A DNA stretch of 64,000 nt from positions 434,001 through 498,000 of the forward strand of contig JANTUC010000007.1 of assembly GCA_026873275.1 (NCBI GenBank), written 5' to 3'. The translations under genes were made by a program, and so were the position numbers. The DNA is from Pseudopithomyces maydicus. Taxonomy: Eukaryota > Ascomycota > Dothideomycetes > Pleosporales > Didymosphaeriaceae. A model generated the notes under the pieces. It was not told the origin of the DNA. It did no database searches and saw nothing but the letters and a program-made list of their open reading frames with translations. Position 1 is the stretch's first letter; every line of letters starts with the position of its first letter. Positions 1 through 11,246 of the stretch are shown piece by piece.

Positions 1-414
1 GTCACCATCACCCAGGCCGTCATCTTCTGCAACACCCGCAGGAAGGTCGACTGGCTCACCGACAAGCTCACTGCCCGTGACTTCACCGTCTCCGCCATGC
101 ACGGCGACATGGACCAGGGCCAGCGTGACGTTATCATGAAGGAGTTCCGTTCCGGCTCTTCCCGTGTCCTCATCGCCACCGATCTCCTTGCCCGTGGTAT
201 CGACGTTCAGCAGGTCTCCTTGGTCATCAACTACGACCTGCCCGCTAACCGCGAGAACTACATCCACCGCATCGGTCGTGGCGGTCGTTTCGGACGTAAG
301 GGTGTGGCTATCAACTTCGTCACCGCCGATGATGTCCGCATGATGCGTGAGATCGAGCAGTTCTACAGCACCCAGATCGAGGAGATGCCCATGAACGTTG
401 CCGACCTCATTTAG
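1..414 (+). CDS. TIF1: ATP-dependent RNA helicase eIF4A, C-terminal part (5' end outside window)
   Basis: This is the last 137 codons of a DEAD-box helicase, open from the first base of the window to TAG at 412-414. It holds the second RecA-like domain: motif IV region (AVIFCNTRRKVDWL), motif V (TDLLARGIDV) and motif VI (HRIGRGGRFGRKG), and ends in the eIF4A-type tail NVADLI. eIF4A unwinds 5' leader structure as part of cytosolic eIF4F so that the 40S subunit can scan. A full protein is about 400 residues, so roughly two thirds lies upstream. The tail and the high conservation favour eIF4A over other DEAD-box proteins such as the exon-junction paralogue (Fal1), though that cannot be fully excluded without the N-terminus. 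Confidence 0.93.
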   Translation, partial: VTITQAVIFCNTRRKVDWLTDKLTARDFTVSAMHGDMDQGQRDVIMKEFRSGSSRVLIATDLLARGIDVQQVSLVINYDLPANRENYIHRIGRGGRFGRKGVAINFVTADDVRMMREIEQFYSTQIEEMPMNVADLI

Positions 415-1061
415 ACGATACCTTACTTCGCCAGCATCGTTGATCCATAATTCGTTAATCCCGGAAATCTTGGTTCAGCGTGTGCTACACTAATTCGGAT
501 CCTGCCTGCCAGGTCAGGCCTCGGTCCTTGCTATGTTTCAAAAGCACTTTGGGGTGAGAGGGGGTGGCTTCCTTATTACATTCGAGGCATATCGGCGTTT
601 GTCCATTCATGTCCAAAGACGTACTTGGAAGTTTTGCGGGTATAGAAAAGTGCGGCGGAAGTTCAATGCTTGGGCTTTTCAAAATGTTTCCTACCTCGGC
701 CTTCCTGCCACCTGTATCTGCTGCGATTTTGTTGGCTATCATGGCTTGCGAATGCGATGGGATACCTTTTCCATGGCTGCCCGGGCTGACGACAGTAACG
801 ACAATTTTCCTACATAGATACAGTTTCAATGCATTAAATCCAAAAAGACATGACGATCCCCTTGCTGTGAACCATGACTAGATGTTGGGTGCTGATGATC
901 GTAGACAGCGTCTTCTCTCAAGCATTCGGTTGTAAGAGTCTATGCTCAGAGAATCGCATTGCCTCGGGTCATGACGCAGCCCCTCCAAGTTGGCTTCCGC
1001 AAACCATCATCACGTCCAGCTCTCAGCATGGCTTGCGCAACGCCTCCCCCAGACCTCTGTC
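415..1061. other. intergenic: eIF4A 3' side and Nudix promoter
   Basis: No gene is supported here. The small reading frames in 485-1086 lack recognisable domains and overlap each other on both strands. The segment should hold the eIF4A 3' untranslated region and the promoter and leader of the Nudix gene. Confidence 0.6.
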
Positions 1062-2266
1062 ATGCTTTCCCAAGCTTCAGCCGTAATGGCCAACCCTCAA
1101 TTCCTCATACACCACCCAGCTAACCACCCAACAGCAAGCCCTCGCCCGCCTCCGCACCTACACCCCTCCCCCAACATGCTATAGCAAGCTCCCTCTCACG
1201 CGCCGCGCCGCCGTGCTCATCCTCCTCTTCCCAGACCGCTATGGCGACCTCAAAGTCGTCCTCACCATGCGCGCCGCGTACGCATCCACCACCCAGCCAT
1301 ACAGACTCCTCCCACAACCAACTAACACCGTCCCACAGCACGCTACGCAACTACGCCGGCCAGGTCGCCCTCCCAGGCGGCAAGGCAGACACCCTCGACG
1401 AACACCCCTTCGACACGGCGCGCAGGGAAGCCTTCGAGGAAATCGGCCTCCCCACCTCGGACGCGAAGCTGCCCCCAGGTTTCCGCGTAGAACACCTCTG
1501 CGAGCTACCGCTGAACTTGGCGAAGACGGAGTTGGGTGTTAGGCCTTGTGTTGCGTTTTTGTGTCCGGCTACGCCTACGTCTTCATCTACATCTACGTCT
1601 TCGTCTCCGTCTCCGTCTTCGGGCTCAGATCCCACCCAAACCACATCCCCCACGCCCTCCGTCGAAGAAACCATGATCCCGCGCCTCGACCCCAAAGAAG
1701 TCGCCGCCGTCTTCACCGCCCCCTTCGCCCAGTTCCTGCAAACCAAATGGACGCATCCCGACCCCGGCCCCACGAACTCTAAGGGATCCCCGCATTCCTG
1801 GTACCGTGGCTCGTGGACAGATTGGCACTCCTCCCGCTGGCGTATGCATAACTTCTACGTCCCGCGGCCACCACCACCGTCGTCCTCTTCTTCTTCACCC
1901 AGCGGCGGTGTAGCTCTTCGCAAGAATCAAAACCTCGCAAAAGCTACGCCGCCTAGCGATCCTCCTGCTACGGCCGCCGCCCCAACGCCCGAAGGCGACG
2001 ATCCCCGACCGGAGCCTCTGGCCTTTGAGGAGCTGAGAAACTTTCGCGTGTTCGGGATGACGGCAAGGATACTGGTGGACGCGGCGAGGGTGGCGTATGG
2101 GACGGAGCCGGCGTTCGAGCATAATAGTCATTTTGGGGATGAGGAGATTATAGGGAGATTGGTGGGGATGGGGAGGCTGGGGGAGAGGAGGAAGGAGGGG
2201 GAGGAAGGGCTGGGGGAGGTGTTGGGGAGGGTGGCGGGAAAGGAGAGGGGTGGGAGTAAGATATAG
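1062..2266 (+). CDS. PCD1: Nudix hydrolase, peroxisomal coenzyme A diphosphatase-like
   Basis: Predicted exons are 1062-1082, 1135-1277 and 1339-2266 (363 residues). The introns are GTAATG...ACAG with a GCTAAC branch and GTACGC...ACAG with CTAAC. The first exon encodes only seven residues and is the least certain part; it was chosen because it is the only upstream ATG that splices in frame. A Nudix box lies at about residues 68-92 (GGKADTLDEH then REAFEEIGL), preceded by LRNYAGQVALP, as in the Pcd1/NUDT7 group that cleaves CoA and its derivatives to 3',5'-ADP and phosphopantetheine. Low-complexity Ser/Thr/Pro stretches follow the box at about residues 120-145 and 220-235. The C-terminus is Ser-Lys-Ile, which resembles a type 1 peroxisomal signal and fits the yeast homologue's location. 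Confidence 0.82.
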
Positions 2267-2628
2267 ATCTACATCTGTATCTGCATATGTGTATATATGT
2301 GGGTAGATGGACATGTGTATGGGTGCGTACATGCATATAGAAATATAGACAGGTGGAATTGTGGATGTAGAGATCGGGAGCTAGTACGTGTGGAAAGACT
2401 TGATTAAGCGCGATATGTATCTTGTACGTATGTATGTATGAGCAAACGATAGGAATGGTATCTCGCCTCGCTGCATGTATGCATGTATGTATGTACCATG
2501 CCGAGGCGCCATGCATGTACCGGTACGCACTACTACAGATACCCAATGCAATCAATATCAAAGAGAAACACAGCCTGCGTATCCAAGTGCAAGTGCCATG
2601 CTCAGCTAAGCTCGTCGCGCCCTGATGA
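2267..2628. other. convergent intergenic spacer
   Basis: This is the tail-to-tail spacer between the Nudix gene and the Ypr097w-like gene. It is AT-rich, with many GTATGT/CATGTATG repeats. No gene is seen. Confidence 0.6.
2424..2497. repeat. imperfect (TATG)n microsatellite
   Basis: Two clusters of tetranucleotide units (GTATGTATGTATG near 2427-2440 and GCATGTATGCATGTATGTA near 2473-2495) lie in the spacer between convergent genes. Confidence 0.75.
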
Positions 2629-5600
2629 TCACTCCGCCAGAACGTTCCTCAACATGCTCACAAAACTAGGATGCAACTTCAACAACTCCTCGATGGGCGG
2701 CTTCGTCGGCTCACCCGCCTTTCTCCTCAACTGCTCTGCGGTTCTGGCCCTCCGTTTCCGCTCCGCAGCGATGGGATCGGCCATATCTTCGTCGTCCAGA
2801 TCGCTCTCCTCGTCATCATCATCGGCATCCTCGTCGAGCTCGAGGTCTTGCAGATCAAGCTGTCCCGCATTAGTAACAGTCGTACAACGGTTAATATCTA
2901 AACTTACTTCGTTAAGCCCGAAATCACTCGTCTTGAAGCCACCCATGCCCGATAGAATATTCTCAGCATCATCACCACCTCCACTCGCCATCTTCTGCCT
3001 CGTCTTGTCCTGATGCCACTTCTTCCTCGCCGTCTGCCACTTTATCAAGCTGTTGATCTCCTTGATTGCCTTCGCCTTATCGATGTTCCCCGAGTCCATG
3101 CCCCCCTGGAACAACGCATTCATATCGAGCTTACCGCCGCCGCCCGGCCCGTGGCGAAGGAACTCGAGGATGCCCTCCAGCCACCCCATTAGCTGCTCGA
3201 AGAGGCCATTATCATGAATGTGCACTTCGTGGACAAACTTGTAGAAATTATCTTCGTGGCGTGCGCACAGGTCGATGAATGCCTGGACAGTCTGGTTCGG
3301 GTCTGCGGAGATGTCTTGTCGCTGGCAGGCCTCGATGGTGCGGATCGTGTCGTCGACGAACGTAGCAAAGTCTGTAATGGAGTTGTACACGTTTGCAGAT
3401 TTGTAGACGCGAACGAGGGGTTCGTAGAAGATGGTGAAGAGGTCGCGGAATAGTTGAAGGGTGGTTGGTTCTTCGATGAGCTCCAGCATCATCTGCTTGT
3501 CTCGCTGTCGCAGGCAGAGTTTGAGGTATTGCTTCAGGTGCGCAAAAAGCTCGGCGCCTTGCCGGAGTTCCTTGTCTAGTTGGAGAGAACCGTTAGATTT
3601 CTCTATAGTTCTGGAACTGTACGAGCTGGATTTCCGGCTGAGGCGGCCGCGGCCAGACGACTCCACAGCATTGTTCCATGCCACATAAGCATTGAAAACC
3701 TTCTCGATCTGTTCGGGTTTGAGTTCAGGTGTAATGTATTCTGAGCGAAGGATGGTCACGACAATGTCGACATTTTCCTTTGCAGCTTCTTGCCGTAATA
3801 TCTCCTGGACATCTTCGTCTGCTTCAACGAAAGCCTTCAGTTTTGCGCATAGCACCTCATCCTTGATCTTCGTCGACCCCAATGCATCTATTGATTTCTG
3901 GACTGACTTTACACCGTCGTTGATTGCCATACCGAACATCCGTTGTAATAGTGACCGAGCACCGAAAGGTTGTGCAAGGAAGAGATCCAGAACTCCTGCC
4001 ATGACAGCTGCAGGATTTGCGTACTTGATCACTTGCTTGAGGACGCTATAGGGAACGAGAGAGTGTATACGTTTGGCTTGCGCAAAGAGCTCTGGCGAGT
4101 TGTCTTCAGCAAGGAATAGGTGGTATATTGTCGCTGCGACCTCGATTCGTAACCATTCCGCAAATTTTTGATACTCCGGTTTGAGGTCTGCTATCTTGTT
4201 TTTTATCTTGATTTCCTGGAAAAGATGTGAGAGGCCGTTGCTTTCCACAATCTCGCGTCGGAATTTTTCCATGTGTATGTCAAGCTCTGCTGCTCTTTGC
4301 CGGGCCACCTCGTAAAATTGCTGTTGCTCCTCGATCCGTTTCTCATCCATGATCTTCCTCTTTTCAATGTCATCCATCTCTTCTTCATTCACCTCGATAG
4401 GATCACGAGTAAGAAACTCGGCCATCGCGTTCGACTGCGCGATGATTTCGTTTGAAAGGAAATTTCTCAGGAAAGCCCTGAGAGACACACGTTGCTCTTC
4501 ACGATACAATACCCGCGGGGCCTGAAATGCCAGGCTTTCGCCGGATGCTCTAGGCGAACGAGAGTGCTTTGGTGTTGATAATGAGGTTGCTGAACTGTTT
4601 CGTTTGTGGCTACCATACAGCCAACCTCGCAATCCACCTCCGCCACTACTTTCATACTGCTCTGGTTCTGGACCCTGAGTAGATATGGATGATATTGAGC
4701 TAGCATCATCGTCTGCATGGGACGAAAGAAGCGAATCTTTATGGTTCTTTCGGGGAAGAGGAGGAAGTACCTTGCCAGGTAATTCTAGGCGTATCCGTTT
4801 ATGCAACTGTACAAAATCTGCGTAACGACGGCCAATGTAGAAATCATGTGAGCCTTGCTGCTTGACTCTGATGAGGTATTCCTAATGCTAGTTAGTACAC
4901 TGCTGGTAATCTTTGGATGATACATACAGCATGGGTGTGATACCGAACGTGCTTCTTGACCGACGTTGTTCGCACGCCAGCAACGTTGATGTCCCAACCA
5001 TTTATAAAGTGTCCGCTCGGTGCATTCAACTTGAGACCGTTTTCGTTCGCGCCTCGGTCGACAATCTCCATTTCTGAGAAGCGTATCCTTTCCTCGTATC
5101 CAGATGCAGTAGGTATGCCGGAGACCATCATAAGCTCCACCAGCTTCTCTGCCTTCAAAGCGAGCTTTCTACGCTTAGTTTCTTCCAGGCGGTCTTCAGA
5201 CGAAGAGATGTTCTTGTTCGCGAATGACTCGAGGAACTGCGGGACACCAGGAGATCAGCGCCATGGTTTCACCATGTAGTGACAGCAGAACGTACCACTT
5301 GCAGCTTGTCTTGCCAAAACTCCTTCTCCTTCGCCTTGTCCAGGAAAGGGAAATTGCGGACGTGGTGTACGAAGATGTAGCGAAGGATGGGGAGTTCCGA
5401 GTCCTCTGGAGCGACTTCGCCGGCATCTGATCGGAAGGGTGCGCCGAAGCGCTGGAGGGCGGTGGGAGAGGAGAGCTCGGAGATTTCGAATTGCGTCTGC
5501 TGCGACATGAGTTCGCGCTTGAGGTCTGTGGGGGCGTCAGCAGGTGGAAGGCGATGGTGGAGGGCGGCCGGGGTGAGACTGACAATGCTCTTGCTTGCCG

Positions 5601-5803
5601 GTAAGAATGGAGCCCTCTGGCGGGACGGACATGGTGGAGAACTTGGAGAAGGTGGTGTCGTTGCGCGCGGCGCTGGGGCGGGCGGCCGAGGACGAGGGCT
5701 CCCCAAAGTTGGGCACTGAAGGCGTGTTGTCTGGCTGGGCCATGGTTGTAGGCTCAGTGGTGCCGTTGAGCTGGATTGAAGGCACGTCGTCGGCGGATGC
5801 CAT
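2629..5803 (-). CDS. PX domain protein with PX-associated and DUF3818 regions (Ypr097w-like)
   Basis: Exons on the minus strand, in order: 5803-5584, 5525-5296, 5236-4928, 4881-2908 and 2859-2629, giving 987 residues. The ATG at 5803 opens MASADDVPSI. Residues about 80-225 match the PX-associated region (TQFEISELSSPTALQRFGAPF, HHVRNFPFLDKAKEKEFWQD). A PX phosphoinositide-binding domain begins near INGWDINVAGVR (about residue 228) and is interrupted by a Ser-rich insert. The long C-terminal half, rich in charged helices, corresponds to DUF3818. Yeast Ypr097w is a phosphoinositide-binding lipid-homeostasis protein; a membrane-contact or lipid-traffic role here is inference. The last intron (2860-2907) has a GTAAGT donor and a TACTAAT branch but is 48 bases long with no stop, so naive calls will translate through it. 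The intron 5526-5583 uses a GTCAGT donor. An acidic tract (DEDADDDDEESDLDDED) sits near the C-terminus. Confidence 0.88.
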
Positions 5804-6679
5804 GGTGATATGGTAATGGCATGCAAGCACGCGCTGGAGACGACGTTTCGTAAGGCTGGTCGAGACCGGGCGTGGCCGTAGTGGCTAGTGCAGATGCTGA
5901 AGCCGGAACCGGTGCTTGGTAGGTGAAGTTCGACGCGTGGTGTATGACGATGGTGGGGACGTGTGGCTGAAGCTACATGCAATGCACTACCCGGTACAAA
6001 CTGCCCAGAGACCGCCGGGTCTGACCAAGAACTGTCTGGCTGGAAGCCCAATGCCCGACTCGTTGGTAAAAACTTGTCAGCGCGCGCAAAACTGCCCTGC
6101 TGCCCTGCTGCGCCAGGATGCGTCATGCGAATGGCGCAGCAGACAAAGCGCCGACTGCCAGCCGCAACGAGGGCTCTTGCCCACTAGCAGACACATCCAA
6201 AGGAACGCACGGCATGTTTCTCCTTGGCTATTTTAGCCGCCCCCAGAATTGGCTGTGGCTGGTGAAAAGCACCCCTCCATCTTGGCAGCTTTTCGCTTGG
6301 TGGCATGCTCCCGGGATAGCTTCGTTCACTACACGAAACAGCCGGGACTACATCTTGCACCGTCTCGGCAGCGCTACGGCACCGCGCGTCTTCGTGTGCT
6401 CACTAACTGCTTCACATGACAAGAGCCTCAAACCCGTCCAGAGCTTAGTTCTACATTTATCTAGCCGATAAGGAAAAAGGGCCGCTATTGTCTCCCATTG
6501 ACTGTGACCCGCATGCCGACAATCCCGCGACACCCCACACGGCTCGACCTACTGACTAAAGAGTAGATCAAGAAACAAATTTCATCTTGACGCCAGCCAT
6601 GGAAATAAGTATACTGTACACCCGCTGACCATGAAAATTCCATACAAGTATAAGGACAATTTGCATCCCATCGTATCAC
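5804..6679. other. intergenic, no gene seen
   Basis: This is the spacer upstream of the Ypr097w-like gene and downstream of Ars2 (both minus strand). The frames here are short, unrelated and without domains. It should hold the promoter of the PX gene and the Ars2 3' end. Confidence 0.6.
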
Positions 6680-9560
6680 TCACTCTGAACCCTCAGTAGT
6701 TGAGCTCACCAGTCCCGCCCGATCCAACCGCATCCAGGTCATCATAGCTCTTGATAGACCGTCCTTGAGTCGATTGCATCGGGCCCGGTCCGCCTTCGCC
6801 GAACCGTGGTCCACGCCCGTTGCGGGGGGAGGTGTCAACCGACCATTGTTGCGGGTGCGACCGTCTCGATTCTGCCTGTCATACGGGCCAGCTCGGTTGT
6901 TGAAACGATGTCCGCCTCGTCGCATCGGCCCTGTTTGGTGTCTGTCATCCGAGAAGTTGGGATCCCAGTTACCCATCGCCGGATTGAACATGCCCTGAAG
7001 ATTCATCCCAGGATTGGCCAGGTTGATATTCATGTTAGCCAGATTGAATCCACGAGGCGTACCCGTGGCTGCCACGTGGTTCCCCATTGGGAAATGCCCG
7101 TTGCTGTTTGCGTCACTCCGGGACGGTGCAATGTGTGCAGGGTCCATAACGTAGGTATTGACCAGTTGCAGCTATAAGAAATTAATATCTGAATCGGGGG
7201 ATGACAGGAGTAATGCTGAGAGACTTACATCAGTATGCAACTTCTCAACCCACTCTACGTGCCTCTTCTCGATATGCTTTCGCCAAAAATTCTGTCCCTT
7301 GAACAACTTGGTGCACTCGGGCACCTTGCAACGCCATTTAGCCTCATCCTCTTGTTTGACGTATTTGTTCAACTCATCTTCGACTGCTTCCTCGAGAGGC
7401 TTTCCGCCGAGTTTCCGGATGTCAATGTTTTCCGGCTCAAGAAGCTGCAATAGCTTCTCTTCGTACGTCTTAACCCAATTGAAAGCACGCTGGAGCTGCT
7501 GTTGCGTTTTATTACTGAGCTTGGGCGCCTTGACTTCGACCGGGCTCCCGTCAGCATCAGCATCCGCAGAGGGCTCTTGCTTCTTATACGGGAAAGGTTG
7601 TCCACTAGCTGTAGCTCTTGCTGTTGCTTTCGCAGCAGTCGTCAGGCTTGCACGAGGTCGACGAAGATGACCACCTGCACATTTACGAATTAGCTCGTGC
7701 ACCGAGTCGCTCTCAAAAACGCAGAAGAAGCAGAAGTTGTAGACGCGACGGAGATACTCGATGAGCAGATCGAGCTTCTTCTTTTTGACAAGAAGCTCCT
7801 CATCGTCGACCTCGTCGTCAACAGCGCCCTCTTCCTCATCCTCCATGGTTTCATCCTCGCCCTCTTCCAGATCCTCTGGATCCCGCTCCTTTTTAATGAC
7901 CGTTGGAGCATTGGCTGGGGGTTGTAGCCAACCTTTGGCGCGCAGATCTTCCACATGTTGTTCGATTCTAACAACACCGCTGACTTCGCCAAAGTCCTCT
8001 TCATGGCCTTCCTTCATCTCGTTATCAAGCTTGTTGACCAATCTCTCAGCAAGTTCGAGATCGCGCTCAATCCTCTCGGGTGCCGAGAACAGGTCCCAGA
8101 GCGCCTTTTTACGAGGTGCGGCAGGCGGTTCGTGGACTCCAACGTGACAAGTAAAGTTCCCACGCTGATCGTCAATGACCGTTTTGCCGTTGAGTGCTTC
8201 GAGAGCTTTCTGTGCAGTTCCTAATGGTGACTGAGATATGTTGGGCTTGACATCGATATCTCCCTCTTCTCCCTCTTCTCCCTCTTCCTCTACGCGGCTG
8301 TCCCCGCGGTCATCAATGACCATAGCATGCTCGTCACTGGGGTGGAGGATGACCCACCCAATGCGATGGCACTTTTTAAGCGGGTTAGGGTCACTCATGC
8401 TGAGCCATTTGAATCCACCGGCCCCTTCGCCGAGATGCTCCTTGCAGAAATCCTCAACCTTGTCCCTGTTGACTGTGGGCGCAATAGTTTTGATAAGCAA
8501 GGTGGGTTGGAGCGCGGCCTCGTCACGTAACTCTCCGCCTTTGCATGGCAGCAAATCACCTACACCAAGTACCTCATTAGCGGCCGTGGTCTCACCCTCT
8601 TCCTTCTCGACCACGCCACCAGCACCATTAGACTCGTTTTTGTAGATACCTTCAAGAGTGAATTCATCAAAGTAACCATCTTCCAATTGGCGTGCCCAGT
8701 CATGGTAGATTCCGTGTCGGTAGCCCCGTAGTTTATCGCGGAAGGCTTGACGGTATTCCGGGTCGTAGCGCTCCTTGAACCATTCTTCGCCCTTATGCTT
8801 GTCTACAAAGGTTTTGGCCATTTGCACCTGTAGCTTTTCTTTGTATTCATCATAAGCGGCCTGTATGAGCTCACGCTCCTTGCCACGTTCCTCGCGGACC
8901 TCACGTTCGCCCTTCAGTCCTGGTTTTCTACCACCATTCTTGGCACGCTCCTTTTCCTCCTTGATCATCTGTTCTACGCGCCACCATTCTGCAAAGAAAT
9001 TGAAGCCAACCTGGTATTCAAGCGTCATTGGGTTCGGCATGGGATTACTGGTCACCTGTGGTGTGAAGTTGTCTTTGCCAGGGATGTATCTGTCGATGCC
9101 GGCCTGAACCGGTGGTGGGGAGGAACGGCGGCGGCCGCCATCGCGAGGACGATACTCGTAGTCACGATTACGGTCGGGTTGGTAGCGATCGATGTTCTGA
9201 GGTGACCGGGAACGACCCCGACTCTGCCGATTACGTCGGTCGGCTGAACCTGTGAATAAATTAGCAGAGTTCGCGCCACGATTGTCAGATATTAGATTGC
9301 ATTGCTCAGGTTCAAATCGCGGCCAGATCGGGTCGTAGAATGCAAGGCATCCGAAAGTCTGCCTGAAGTTGCAACATGTTCAGGAGCAAAGTGCGGGATG
9401 AAGAATAGTATGTGCTGCACGTTTGCAGGTGAAATGGTTGGTAACGTACCAGGGCCAGGAGACCGTCTCCGGTACAAGTCGGTGTCTTGTGAACTGTGGA
9501 TGATGGTCAGCTCGCGTGTATCCCAAAGATGCAGTCATGCTCGTACGTGTAGGAGTCCAT
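6680..9560 (-). CDS. ARS2: Ars2/SERRATE-type RNA-processing zinc-finger protein (apparent frameshift near C-terminus)
   Basis: Minus-strand exons are 9560-9547 (14 bases), 9493-9450, 9249-7229 and 7171-6680. The first two exons encode MDSYT, then an RS-rich start. Domains: Arg/Ser-rich residues 1-60; the SERRATE/Ars2 N-terminal domain (YQVGFNFFAEWWR, YDPEYRQAFRDKL); an RRM-like middle (LLIKTIAPTVNRDKVEDFCK); acidic tracts; then a C2H2 finger of spacing CX4CX12HX4H (CKVPECTKLF...KHIEKRH). Ars2 bridges the nuclear cap-binding complex to RNA processing and decay. The literal frame stops at 6680. Past a run of six C on the coding strand (6824-6829), however, the conserved Gly-rich end (RGPRFGEGGPGP, then SIKSYDDLDAV, GTGELNY) is found one base out of frame, with its own stop at 6693-6695. 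The last 50 residues of the literal model are therefore probably wrong. Confidence 0.9.
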
Positions 9561-10322
9561 CGTGATGGATTGGTCGTGGCACGTGCTGCTTCGACGGACG
9601 TGAGCTCTGATGACAAGCTCGTGGTTTCGCTATCAAAGCGGTCACTTGGAGGAGAGGGGACGCTGTAGGCCGACCATGAGCCGGGACAAGGCAGGCGATT
9701 GCTAGAGGATCGACGACAGCTCGCTCGGCGAGTGAAGGCGGCAGAAGCCGATGCGCAATCGCGGTCTGGGACTGTTTGCCATGACGGCCTCGCGTTAGAA
9801 TAGAACCACAAGCAGTGAGCAACAGGGAGACGCGAGGACGAGGTGGGTAAGGCGGTGCAGAACTGAACAAGAAGCCAGCAACGCCTGATGTGGTGAATGC
9901 AGGCGCGCAGCAGCACCGTACGATGAGAGGGTGAACAGAGAGATGTAGCTGAGCGGACACGCAGGCGCCGCCGACAAAGAGCAGGGAAAGCTATCTTTAT
10001 AGCTGTACAAGTAGGGATGTGGACTGACAAGAGAAACTGCTAACAAGAAGAGCTGCACTCACGATGTGCTGGACAGCCCGGCGCGAAAGAATACCGAGTG
10101 TTGGGGAGAGTCTGAGCCGGATCGCGCGAGAGCTGCGACGTGAGGAGAAGGAACGACGGGGTTTGGCTTAGCCCGAAACAGGCTAGTGGGATGCCTGTCG
10201 GAGGCAGGTGCGTTCCTCCGCGAAACTGGGCAGGAGCACCTGCACGAAAGATGCCGAGGTGCCATTGGCCGATCCGCTTTACCTCGATGTGGACCACGCA
10301 ATCACGATCGCGGCGACGACAG
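9561..10322. other. divergent promoter region, ARS2 / TspO
   Basis: About 800 bases separate the two divergent start codons. The minus-strand frames here (up to about 200 codons) are low complexity and show no domain. An inverted CCAAT box (ATTGG) lies near 10263-10267, upstream of the TATA-like element of the TspO gene. Confidence 0.55.
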
Positions 10323-10330
10323 TATAAAAG
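10323..10330 (+). promoter_or_regulatory. TATA box of the TspO gene
   Basis: TATAAAAG stands 49 bases before the TspO ATG at 10379, an exact match to the TATA consensus at a plausible distance. It suggests a regulated promoter rather than constitutive expression; that reading is inference. Confidence 0.6.
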
Positions 10331-10378
10331 AACACATTGCCGCGGTTTTTCCTGGCCTGCCATATCCACTCGCCCGCC

Positions 10379-11246
10379 ATGACTACCTACATCCCCTCGT
10401 TGACCCTCCCGAATCTCGCTTTCGAGAACAGCGCCGTGTCCATCCTCCTGCCTGTCATTGCCGGCGCAGGTATCGGCTATGCGACCAGGCGTAAGTCTTC
10501 TCCTTTCTGGACAAATGACAAAGGAGTCCTCGCAAGGAAAACCTCGTTCTGCAAATCCAGCTGCCAACGAATCCGAGCGGTTCCCACGTAGAACCAATAT
10601 GGCCATACGGGTGCTGATATGACCAAAAGCGACCGAGACACAAAACACCTACCGGGCCCTCAGGCAACCACCACTCAACCCCCAGCATGGCTTTTCGGCC
10701 CTGTGTGGACGGCTCTCTATGCAACCATGGGCTACGTAGCTCACCGTGCCTGGACCACAGGTACGACATCTGCTAACCCGGCCGCCGTTAGCCTCGCAAA
10801 ACAGGGTGGTAAGTCTGCTCCAATATATTAAATATCAGGGGTTTCTTTGGCCTATGATCTCTAGAAGAGTCCAAGAAGTAATCTTCTCATATTTCGAAAT
10901 CAACTAACAACCTGTTTTCAAGCCACTCTCTATACCATACAGCTTGGTTTGAACCTCATCTGGATGCCTCTTTTTTTCCGCCTCAACCGCCCCATTGCTG
11001 CGGCAGTCGACATCCTCACCTTGGGCGGTACAGTGAGCTACCTCGCATACATTTGGGGCCAGGTCGATGAGACTGCTGGATGGCTGCTCGCACCGTACCT
11101 CGGATGGCTAGGATTTGCCAGCTATCTATGCGTAAGCCAACAATTACTGTGTGTATTGTAATAGACCGCTGACTATTCCTCTCAAGATCGGCGTTGGATA
11201 CCTCAACGGTTGGGATATCACCCCACCAGCATCCAAGCGGGATTAG
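10379..11246 (+). CDS. TspO/MBR translocator protein (apparent one-base deletion in exon 2)
   Basis: Exons are 10379-10490, 10630-10808, 10923-11131 and 11187-11246, all with good GT-AG borders. The expected protein is about 186 residues with five membrane helices. Visible family segments are TETQNTYRALRQPPLN, PAWLFGPVWTALYATMGY, LGLNLIWMPLFF and GWLLAPYLGWLGFASYLC. TspO binds porphyrins and sterols in mitochondrial or ER membranes. The exons sum to 560 bases, one short of a whole number of codons. The shift lies at the C run 10679-10683, between LRQPPLN and PAWLFG, which are in different frames. An alternative acceptor 8 bases downstream (exon starting 10638) keeps an open frame but replaces the conserved TYRALRQPPLN, so a predictor may have used it. 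Confidence 0.87.

Noticed and set aside
5526..5592. GC-AG intron donor (GCAAGC) in the Ypr097w-like gene
   Set aside because: A normal GTCAGT donor nine bases downstream keeps the expected GKQEH-LKREL junction, so the non-canonical donor is unnecessary.
9300..9325. tRNA B-box-like GGTTCAAATC inside ARS2 intron 2
   Set aside because: The flanking bases cannot form a T stem, and no A box or acceptor stem is found.
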